Below are positions 1 through 6,095 of a stretch of DNA of 64,000 nucleotides, piece by piece (positions within the stretch are counted from its first letter, which is position 1; the number at the start of each line of letters is the position of its first letter). This DNA is from Saltatorellus ferox (GTDB lineage Bacteria > Planctomycetota > UBA1135 > GCA-002686595). The translations under genes were made by a program, and so were the position numbers. Location of the stretch: positions 868,001 to 932,000 of the forward strand of contig CP036434.1 in the NCBI GenBank assembly GCA_007751475.1. Reading direction: 5' to 3'. The notes beneath the pieces are model-generated. The model saw only the letters and a list, made by a program, of their open reading frames with translations. It was not told the origin of the DNA and did not search any database.

Positions 1-208
1 TGGCGCGTCATCGCTAGCAAAATTCAGTCATTGCCAGCACGGACATTGGGTGGTCGGCCCTGGGTCTCGATCACTCGCGTTAGCGCGCCCGGTGGTGCGC
101 ACGTCATCAGCTTCGCCGTCAGCGTCAACGGCACGCAGCAGGCCGATGCCGGCCCCGTTGGAGATCCATCCCGTTGATAGGGACTTTGGCGCTACACTGA
201 ACGAGACC

Positions 209-550
209 ATGCATTTCCACGAGCGAGTCCAGGTCTGCGGCGAATGCGCCGCGTCGACGTCCCACGGAAAAGAGCTGCGGATGCCGCGGGCGTTCGCTGG
301 GCTGGTCGTTGTCGTCATCGGCGTCACCTTCGCGCTATCGGGCTCGGGCGTGCAATCTTTCAGATGGTACTGGGCCGCGATCGTGGGGCTCTGTCTCTGC
401 CTGGCCGAGGTGCGTCGATGGAGGCTTCGCTGCTCCCGCTGCCGTGGACGACAAGAGCGTCCATCCCAGGGCGCCGGGGCGCGATGGGCGAACGCCTCCC
501 GCAGTGGAATGAAGCGCCTCGCCGACGGATCGCCGCTCGACTTGATCTAG
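209..550 (+). CDS. Small membrane protein with two CxxC motifs
   Basis: I do not recognise the family. The 113-residue product has a CGEC motif at residues 10-13, two predicted membrane helices (about 28-44 and 50-66), and a CSRC motif at 75-78 followed by a basic tail. Both Cys pairs would lie on the same side of a two-helix hairpin, so together they could form a zinc ribbon; this is inference. The start was set at the ATG just before the first CxxC, because upstream in-frame codons encode low-complexity sequence. No operon partner is visible; the next gene is on the opposite strand and ends 60 bases downstream. Confidence 0.55.
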   Translation: MHFHERVQVCGECAASTSHGKELRMPRAFAGLVVVVIGVTFALSGSGVQSFRWYWAAIVGLCLCLAEVRRWRLRCSRCRGRQERPSQGAGARWANASRSGMKRLADGSPLDLI

Positions 551-610
551 GCCCGTCGGATGGTGGAGGTCGGACCGCGGACCGAGCGGACCCATGGGGG
601 CGACGTTCCC

Positions 611-1672
611 TCAGTTCCCGAGCACGACCTCGACCGCATCGGTGAGGCCAAACTTCACGCCTGGCTCGATGAAGACGCCCTGGAGAAAGAGCGGCGTTCC
701 GGCGAGGCTCGGGTCGCTCGGGAGATCGAAGCTGTGGGTTACCGGTCCGCCCATGTAGGCGGGACCGAAGCGTCGCTGAAACGGCATGCCCACCAGCAGT
801 TCCCCGTCAGCCGTCGGGCTCGCAAGTCCGAAACCCGGAAGTGATCTTCTCGCCGGGAAGATGGGCGAGCGGACCGCTGAAACCACGAGGATCGTCTGGG
901 AGCCGACGCCCATGACGGAGAACGGGTCGTCGAGGGTCAGGCTCAGCGTCGATCCCAGCGTCGGCTCGCCAGCCACGGTCATCGTGCCGGCCGGGTTGAA
1001 GCTTCCGTACACCAGAAGGCTGGATCGCCGGCTGAAGGTCATCGTGCCCAGGGCGGGCCCGCCATCTCTGAAAGGTCCGCCATCCTGCAGCGCGATCGGC
1101 TCCTGCGGGCTGGTGTTCTGATTGAACGAGGTGAAGTTGGCCCCGCTGTCCGTGCCCGCATCCCACACGAGGAGCGGGATCGTGACCGTCTCGACCCAGA
1201 CCCCGTTCTCCAAGAGCTGGACATCGTCGCAGCCGACGAACCAGTCCGGGCTCGGCGCCACCATCGTCACGAGGCTCACCGCAGAGAACTGCTTGGTCAC
1301 CTCCAGGTCCATGGTGCGCAAGGCGGGAGCCCCGAAGGTGTTGCCCAGGAGCCGCGCCCCCGCGTCTCCCGAAGCGATGGCCGCATGGATCTCGTTCGAG
1401 AGCGGGCCGGTCGATCCAGTCTCGGCCATCGACTCGATGCCGCCCGTGGCGATCCCGCCGGGCTGCCAAAGGTGAAAGCCCGGCACGTGCGTCGCACCGA
1501 TCGGCGGCGAGACGTGGGCGTTCCCGGGATAGAGGCCCGGGTGCGTGGCCGCGCTCCAGGTGAGGTCGATGGTGACGCGATAGCTGGCCCGCGAGCCGTC
1601 CTGGGGCGCAGCCTCCAGGAGCGGCATCAGGGTGAAGGGCAGGGCGAGTGCGAGGAGAAAGCGGAGGCGCAT
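611..1672 (-). CDS. Secreted Spondin_N-domain protein
   Basis: The 353-residue product starts with a clear signal peptide (residues 1-22, hydrophobic core, Ala-rich cleavage region). It continues with a Spondin_N-type domain: a YRVTIDLTWSAATHP strand, then FHLWQPGGIA and GIESMAETG, which match the conserved family pattern, followed by further beta-rich sequence. In animals this domain belongs to extracellular matrix proteins; bacterial copies are exported and of unknown role. It ends in VVEVVLGN without a sorting signal. It stands alone on the minus strand. Substrate and partner are unknown. Confidence 0.8.
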   Translation of the reverse strand: MRLRFLLALALPFTLMPLLEAAPQDGSRASYRVTIDLTWSAATHPGLYPGNAHVSPPIGATHVPGFHLWQPGGIATGGIESMAETGSTGPLSNEIHAAIASGDAGARLLGNTFGAPALRTMDLEVTKQFSAVSLVTMVAPSPDWFVGCDDVQLLENGVWVETVTIPLLVWDAGTDSGANFTSFNQNTSPQEPIALQDGGPFRDGGPALGTMTFSRRSSLLVYGSFNPAGTMTVAGEPTLGSTLSLTLDDPFSVMGVGSQTILVVSAVRSPIFPARRSLPGFGLASPTADGELLVGMPFQRRFGPAYMGGPVTHSFDLPSDPSLAGTPLFLQGVFIEPGVKFGLTDAVEVVLGN

Positions 1673-1865
1673 GGCGGGCGTTCAGGATGGCTGAAGAGAA
1701 GACGCGTAGGGGGAGAGCGGGGGTGAGGGCGCAGCGGCGCTCCTCTACCACCTTCGACGAGCCGGCGGGCCCGTGACCTGATTCGTCGGCGAACTCGGGT
1801 CTGCCTTGCTCCTGGCCGCCTCTTCTACAACACGTTATCCAATCCCCTCACGGCGCGTTCCACTG

Positions 1866-1945
1866 TGGCGGTACCGAACCTGGCGGTACCGAACCCGACC
1901 CAAATCCGCCACCTTTCCGTCAGCGCGGAAAGGTGGCGGCTTGGG
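1866..1945 (-). repeat. Family A repeat, copy 1, with hairpin
   Basis: The full minus-oriented 31-bp unit is at 1881-1911 (ends TGGCGG and CCGCCA, inner GGTACCGAACCCGACCC). It is preceded by a partial unit at 1866-1880. It runs into a hairpin in which ACCTTTCCG (1911-1919) pairs with CGGAAAGGT (1926-1934). The pairing extends outwards because GGTGGCGGCTTGGG mirrors the unit with one extra base. It lies about 35 bases past the DUF2200 stop codon and could act as its terminator, though no U-tract is present. The rest of the 1673-1980 gap shows no gene. Confidence 0.8.
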
Positions 1946-1980
1946 GGACGCGAAACCGCTGGGTTCCGGAGGCACGGCGA

Positions 1981-2343
1981 CTACGACCGCAGGATGCTCT
2001 CCATCTTCTTTCCCCGGGCCAGCTCGTCGACGAGCTTGTCCATGTAGCGAACCTTCTGGGTCAGCGGGTTCCCGATCTCCTCGACGCGGTAGCCGCAGAT
2101 CACCCCCGTGATGAGCGACGCGTTCGGGTGGAGCTTGGCGTCGTCAAACAGGGCCTCGAAGGTCGACTGCTGCTTGATGTGCTTGTCGAGCTTCGCCTTG
2201 GTGAAGCCGGTCAGCCACTGGAGGACCTTGCGCAGGTCCGCTTCGGTGCGGCCCTTCTTCTCGACCTTGTTGACGTAGTGAGGGTAGACGGAGGCGAAGG
2301 TCATCTTCGCGATCCGTTCGTCTTGTTTGGACGGGGTGTTCAT
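1981..2343 (-). CDS. DUF2200 domain-containing protein
   Basis: The 120-residue soluble protein matches the DUF2200 pattern throughout: RIAKMTFASVYPHYV near the N-terminus, then KVLQWLTGF, the short helix LDKHIKQQSTFEAFF-like segment, GVICGYRVEEI and the conserved ending on a helix with MRYMDKLVDELA-type sequence. Its biochemical function is unknown. The start was set at the ATG preceding NTPSKQDERI. A longer reading would run through the family A repeat, which begins only 7 bases upstream of this ATG, so the gene's leader lies within repeat DNA. It is a single gene with repeat copies on both sides. Confidence 0.85.
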   Translation of the reverse strand: MNTPSKQDERIAKMTFASVYPHYVNKVEKKGRTEADLRKVLQWLTGFTKAKLDKHIKQQSTFEALFDDAKLHPNASLITGVICGYRVEEIGNPLTQKVRYMDKLVDELARGKKMESILRS

Positions 2344-2350
2344 GCCTTTG

Positions 2351-2381
2351 TGGTGGTACCGAACCCGACCCAAATCCGCCA
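2351..2381 (-). repeat. Family A repeat, copy 2
   Basis: A complete 31-bp minus-oriented unit, differing from copy 1 by one base at its left end (TGGTGG for TGGCGG). It lies between the DUF2200 start codon (2343) and the stop of the next minus-strand gene (2427), so it supplies most of the DUF2200 upstream region. Confidence 0.85.
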
Positions 2382-2426
2382 CGAATAGCAGCCCGCTCTT
2401 GCGAGTACCAGCCGTCAGGAAAAGGC

Positions 2427-3086
2427 TCAGTGCGCTGAATGGGAAACGACGACGAGCCAGCTTTTGGTCTCGACATAGAGATCGATCGCGCGGGTGAGGG
2501 TCCATTTCCATCGAAGCTCCCGCGGATAGACGAGCGCGAGCTCGGAGCCACCGTCGCCGTCGATGTCGGGCAACGCGGTCGCTCGGTGGTAGGAGCGGGA
2601 GTGCGTGTCGTCGTCGTGGAAGAGGACCTTGCCGTCGCTGCCTGAGCGTACCTCCACGACCGTGCCGCCTTCCACGATGTCATCCTCGTGGCCGTCTCCG
2701 TCCAAGTCGAACGCGGCAGCGCTCGCGCCGTTCACCGGAGCGGAGGGCTGGAACCGAAGGACTTCTCCGAGGTGTCGATCGACGAGGACCATTGGGTCGC
2801 CCTCGCCCTCGTCCTCGTCCGAGGCGGTGCCGATGCGGAGGGTGTTCATCGGGCCCATGGCAGGCAGGTCGTAGCGGGCGGACATGCCGGCCGGGGCTGG
2901 CGGCGCGTGGTAGCCCGTCCAGCGCAGCGCGCTGGCTCCGAGGTACGAGCCCGTACCGAGCAGCGCAGCTCCACAGATCCCTCCCAGCACCCGGATGAAG
3001 GCGCCGGGGCGCCGGTGGGTCATCCTGCGTGGAGCCGCAGCGTTGGTGGCTCGGATGGCGCGGGAAGCGGGAGTTCTAGAGGCCAT
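2427..3086 (-). CDS. Membrane-anchored FG-GAP/VCBS-like protein
   Basis: 219 residues: an Arg-rich N-terminus, one hydrophobic segment (about 29-52) that should act as a signal anchor, then an extracytoplasmic region with two calcium-binding style loops, DLDGDGHEDDI and DIDGDGGSELAL. These are the signature loops of FG-GAP/VCBS beta-propeller repeats. With only two or three repeats, a closed propeller is not possible, so it may be shortened or oligomeric. An alternative start is the internal Met at residue 22. It is divergent from the lipoprotein gene at 3195. Function unknown. Confidence 0.65.
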   Translation of the reverse strand: MASRTPASRAIRATNAAAPRRMTHRRPGAFIRVLGGICGAALLGTGSYLGASALRWTGYHAPPAPAGMSARYDLPAMGPMNTLRIGTASDEDEGEGDPMVLVDRHLGEVLRFQPSAPVNGASAAAFDLDGDGHEDDIVEGGTVVEVRSGSDGKVLFHDDDTHSRSYHRATALPDIDGDGGSELALVYPRELRWKWTLTRAIDLYVETKSWLVVVSHSAH

Positions 3087-3194
3087 GGCCCGAGCCTATT
3101 CGCACCGGGCGATTTCGGCGAGGCGGAAAGTCATGGCAGGCAGCGCCCAGCGTTGGGAGCGGCCCGCTCGACGGCCCGGTGGTAGAGTGCCTCC

Positions 3195-3602
3195 ATGACC
3201 GGCACCTCTCGACCGGGCCAGCGGTCCTGGATACCTGCGATTCTCTTCCTCCTCACGAGTTTGATGGCGGCCTGCGGAAAGACGCCGACGGAAGGTCGCA
3301 CCGAGCAAGCACGGGTGAGCAGGGAGGTCGCGGCGGCCCTGACGGCTCACGTGAGAAAGCACGGCGCGTCTCCGGCTCACCTCGATGCCTTGGTGCCCGA
3401 GTTCCTGTCCAGGCTCCCGCAGGGGATCGAGGACGAGGAGGCGCACTTTCACTACGAGTCGAGACCCGAGGCCGGATGGAGGCTCACCTTTTGGTTCGAC
3501 AAGAAGATGTACTCGAGGGACTCCGACGTCGAAGGCCTGTGGATCTCGGGCGACTACGACGAGGACTACGATCGATCGGACTGGAGGCCGCTGGGCCCCT
3601 GA
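3195..3602 (+). CDS. Small exported lipoprotein
   Basis: 135 residues with a signal sequence ending in a lipobox (LMAAC, Cys about residue 27), so it is likely lipidated and membrane-attached. The mature part contains HLDALVPEFLSRLPQGI followed by aromatic and Asp-rich strands. This resembles the C-terminal part of pseudopilin-like small exported proteins, but no N-terminal pilin helix is present, so I assign no function. The stop codon lies 8 bases before a truncated family A composite repeat, as if the element had landed directly behind the gene. Confidence 0.65.
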   Translation: MTGTSRPGQRSWIPAILFLLTSLMAACGKTPTEGRTEQARVSREVAAALTAHVRKHGASPAHLDALVPEFLSRLPQGIEDEEAHFHYESRPEAGWRLTFWFDKKMYSRDSDVEGLWISGDYDEDYDRSDWRPLGP

Positions 3603-3610
3603 GATGTGCA

Positions 3611-3750
3611 CCGGCAGGCATGCCGGGCGGTATCGACGACGCGGGTCGTCGTCGCCAGGCGCAGTGCTTCACTCGACCAAGGTCCGCCGCTCTCGCGGAG
3701 GCGCTGAAACGTGGCGGCTTTGGGTCAGGCTCAGTACCGCAGTACCGCCA
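3611..3750 (+). repeat. Composite family A element, left copy
   Basis: Positions 3611-3740 repeat 4571-4700 almost base for base at an offset of exactly 960. The block contains a small hairpin (CGACGAC, loop GCGG, GTCGTCG at 3634-3651) and ends in a forward family A unit (3712 on) carrying an extra AGTACCG before the terminal CCGCCA. The left unit seen in the other copy is here reduced to its last six bases (3611-3616, CCGGCA). Confidence 0.85.
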
Positions 3751-3761
3751 TGCCAGAAGCG

Positions 3762-4451
3762 TCAACTCGCCGTTCGTCGGGCTTCCTCGAGGAGGAGGAA
3801 GTCCTGGGCAGCTTTCCAGGCCGCTGCGAAGGAGCAGCGGACGCGGCGCGCGCATTCCGCCACGGGCATCCCCGGCTCGGCCTCGAGGGCTGTCCAGATG
3901 TCTGCTCGCCAGGTGGCGCCCATCTGAATTCGATTGCGATAGCCGCGATGTCGCTCCGCAAGGACCGCTGGCGCAAGGACGTCCTTGGCTCGATCCCTGA
4001 GGGTGCCAGCCGGAACACGTAAGCACGTCGACTCGAAGCGCGGGTCTTCACCTCGCCTGTTCACTTGAAACTCGGTACCGACGGCAAGGAGGTCGATCCG
4101 CTCGCCCGCGATCGGCGCGACGATCCGAGCGAACCGCTTGTCGTCACCAAGCCAGGTGCACACGGCAGACCAGTACGCGCGGACGCGCGGGGACGAATGC
4201 TCTGCAACCGCCCGAGCGAGCCGTTCCGTGTTGACACGAGCGCTGTGAACACCGAGCCATGTGGTCAGGATGGCAAGGACACGAAGGTCATTGTCATCCA
4301 TGCCCGCTGAAGAGGCGTGGACGAGTGTCGTCTCGATATCCGCATCGGGTTCCGCCGCCGCGCTGAGGAGGAAGCCGACGCCCACCATGCGCGCGGTGAG
4401 CTCGTCGGGCGCTGGAGTGGGGTCCAACCCCGGTGCTCTATGAATACTCAT
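3762..4451 (-). CDS. Conserved hypothetical protein, 229 residues
   Basis: A soluble protein without signal or membrane segments. Visible conserved-looking stretches are LRVLAILTTWLGVHSARVN, FQVNRRGEDPRF, and a C-terminal region with CARRVRCSFAAAWKAAQDF that could be a helix-turn-helix. It recalls uncharacterised proteins scattered in GC-rich bacteria, but I cannot name a family or function. A GAGGG Shine-Dalgarno-like sequence sits about 7 bases before the chosen ATG. The stop codon lies 11 bases from the end of one repeat block, and another begins about 95 bases upstream of the start. Confidence 0.7.
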   Translation of the reverse strand: MSIHRAPGLDPTPAPDELTARMVGVGFLLSAAAEPDADIETTLVHASSAGMDDNDLRVLAILTTWLGVHSARVNTERLARAVAEHSSPRVRAYWSAVCTWLGDDKRFARIVAPIAGERIDLLAVGTEFQVNRRGEDPRFESTCLRVPAGTLRDRAKDVLAPAVLAERHRGYRNRIQMGATWRADIWTALEAEPGMPVAECARRVRCSFAAAWKAAQDFLLLEEARRTAS

Positions 4452-4545
4452 TCTTGGCCCTCATCGGAAGGTCGACGGCCGTCACATGGAAGGAGTAGCG
4501 CGGGAAACGGCTCCGATCGGCCATATTCGGGTGGGCAGTGAAACG

Positions 4546-4702
4546 TGGCGGATCTGGGTCGGGTTCGGTACCGCCAGGCATCCCGGGCGGTATCGACGAC
4601 GCGGGTCGTCGTCGCCAGGCGCAGTGCTTCACTCGACCAAGGTCCGCCGCTCTCGCGTAGTCGCTGAAACTTGGCGGCTTTGGGTCAGGCTCGGTACCGC
4701 CA
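4546..4702 (+). repeat. Composite family A element, complete copy
   Basis: A 157-bp element: a forward 31-bp unit (4546-4576), a 95-bp middle with the CGACGAC/GTCGTCG hairpin, and a second forward unit (4672-4702). Its last base is the A of the ATG that opens the following gene. The left flank GGGCAGTGAAACG is shared with the copy at 5453, so the conserved region extends slightly beyond 31 bp on that side. Confidence 0.85.
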
Positions 4703-5418
4703 TGGGCAACCCGGGCCTCGATGTGGTCAATGTCAAGGCCGACGACGTGACGTCCGCCCATCGCCAGGCTGAGCTCGAGGCGTTCGCGCGGGACCTGGTG
4801 GCCTTCGAGCCCACGTTGATCGCGGTCGAGTCCGAGTCGAACGAGCCGGGATTCGCTGACTCCGGGTACTCTCGATTCAACGCCGAGGAGGACCTTCGGG
4901 TGGCCCGCGACGAGACCGTGCAGATCGCCTATCGCCTTGCGTCGGAAGCCAACGTGGAGCGCGTGGCCGGCATCGATGTCTCCGAGGGAGAGATCCGGTT
5001 CTTCCCGTTCGAGGACGTTCAGGCATTTGCAAAGAAGGCCGGGCGTTCCGCGGAAATCGATGCTCAGGTGGCGTACTTCGAGGACAAGGCGGCGGCGTTC
5101 GAGGAGCAGCAATCCGTGGCGACGGTCAGTGAACTGCTGTTGACGGTGAACGACCCGGCCTCGATCGAGTCGGACCACAGGCGGTTCTACTATGGAATGT
5201 TCGGCTTTGCCGATGATCAGGAGCAGCCCGGTGCCCCGCTGAACTATGGCTGGTACGCGCGCAACGCGATCATCTTCTCGCGGCTAGGGTCGGTTGCTCG
5301 ACCCGGGGATCGGGTGGTGGTGGTCTACGGCGCTGGTCACGCGTACTGGCTTCGGCACTTCGTCGAGGAAACACCAGGATTCGAGCTGGTCGAACTCGCA
5401 GAGTACGTACGCAAATGA
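4702..5418 (+). CDS. DUF5694-like protein, 5'-truncated by a repeat
   Basis: The 238 residues begin MGNPGLDVVNVKADDV, which in DUF5694 (TraB-like) proteins is an internal motif normally preceded by a signal peptide and a VLGTFHF-type strand. Later family motifs are present: FEPTLIAVE, RRFYYGMFGF, and VVVYGAGHAYWLRHF near the end. The start codon overlaps the last base of a family A repeat, and nothing upstream encodes the missing part. The frame is open back to 4486 but reads through repeat sequence. It is probably a relic or an inactive shortened protein; whether it is translated is unclear. Confidence 0.7.
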   Translation: MGNPGLDVVNVKADDVTSAHRQAELEAFARDLVAFEPTLIAVESESNEPGFADSGYSRFNAEEDLRVARDETVQIAYRLASEANVERVAGIDVSEGEIRFFPFEDVQAFAKKAGRSAEIDAQVAYFEDKAAAFEEQQSVATVSELLLTVNDPASIESDHRRFYYGMFGFADDQEQPGAPLNYGWYARNAIIFSRLGSVARPGDRVVVVYGAGHAYWLRHFVEETPGFELVELAEYVRK

Positions 5419-5452
5419 GCGCTACGCTCCTGCTCGAACGGGCAGTGAAACG

Positions 5453-5480
5453 CGGCGGATTTGGGTCAGGCTCGGTACCG
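5453..5480 (+). repeat. Family A repeat, copy with altered right end
   Basis: A forward unit (CGGCGG, then ATTTGGGTCAGGCTCGGTACCG) whose terminal CGCCA is replaced by AGGGG. It retains the GGGCAGTGAAACG left flank. It lies 34 bases past the truncated DUF5694 stop and 14 bases before the stop of the RNase-like gene, so it occupies the convergent gap. Confidence 0.75.
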
Positions 5481-5494
5481 AGGGGCTTCTACGC

Positions 5495-5830
5495 TCACCA
5501 AGCGACCGACGTTTGCGGTAGTCCGATGATCTGCCGCCAGGTGTGGTACTTGTCGCCAGTGATGTAGACCTCTTGCTGCCGTCCAAGTACCAGTCGCAAC
5601 GTGCCGCCAGTTCCCCTCGCTTCCAGGTGGAACCTTCGGTAGTAGCCGGCCGGCCGCTCGGGAAGGCGCGTACCCTCGGATCCGCGGTTGGCGAATTCCA
5701 TCCGACTCCAGACAGGCGGGCACCGATCGGCCCGAAGCTGCGTGATCAGCTGGGGGAACGGAATTTGACGGAGGCGCGGGTCGTCAAAGGTGTCGGGGCC
5801 GAGGTAGTGAATTCGTGATCGGAAGGCCAT
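5495..5830 (-). CDS. RNase Sa/T1-family-like protein with altered active site
   Basis: 111 residues. The C-terminal half aligns with RNase Sa-type guanyl ribonucleases (N1/T1 family): EFANRGSEGTRLPERPAGYY matches the NRESVLP...GYY segment, then GTLRLVLG and EVYITGDKYHTW match GTRRIITG and DYYTGDHYATF. The general base Glu54 becomes Arg (GYYRRF), the general acid His85 becomes Lys (GDKY), and Arg65 becomes Gly; Arg69 is kept. There is no signal peptide, unlike secreted family members. I infer a cytoplasmic, probably non-catalytic homologue. The start was chosen after AGAGAGG, 9 bases upstream of the ATG. Confidence 0.65.
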   Translation of the reverse strand: MAFRSRIHYLGPDTFDDPRLRQIPFPQLITQLRADRCPPVWSRMEFANRGSEGTRLPERPAGYYRRFHLEARGTGGTLRLVLGRQQEVYITGDKYHTWRQIIGLPQTSVAW

Positions 5831-5965
5831 GTCGTTGTCCTCTCTGGATGGGCTATCCCTATCAAGGGGCAACGATGGCGGAATCTACGGGTGAGTCACC
5901 CAGACTTGACCACCGCCCTCCCACGGAGGGGAGTTTCGGATGGCGCGGGCGGGCGCTGGGCTCTT

Positions 5966-6010
5966 CGGCGGATTTGGGTCGGGTTCGGTACCGCCAGGTT
6001 CGGTACCGCG
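5966..6010 (+). repeat. Family A repeat, last copy plus partial unit
   Basis: A forward unit at 5966-5996 followed at once by a partial second unit (GGTTCGGTACCGCG, 5997-6010). It mirrors the full-plus-partial arrangement at 1866-1911, which is in the opposite orientation. It lies about 85 bases past the icmF stop. I saw no further family A copies downstream. The rest of 5831-6095 holds no gene. Confidence 0.8.
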
Positions 6011-6095
6011 AAGGAAACTCTCGTCCTTGGATCCAGATTCGGAGGCCTCAGAGGCTCAGGGAGGGGGCCCCGAGTACTTGCTCATTCATGGCGGG

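Noticed and set aside
4486..4701. In-frame upstream extension of the DUF5694 gene
   Set aside because: It reads through two repeat units and gives no signal peptide or family sequence.
1866..6010. Integron-like cassette array
   Set aside because: Genes lie on both strands, the repeats lack the RYYYAAC/GTTRRRY core of attC sites, and no tyrosine integrase is present in the window.
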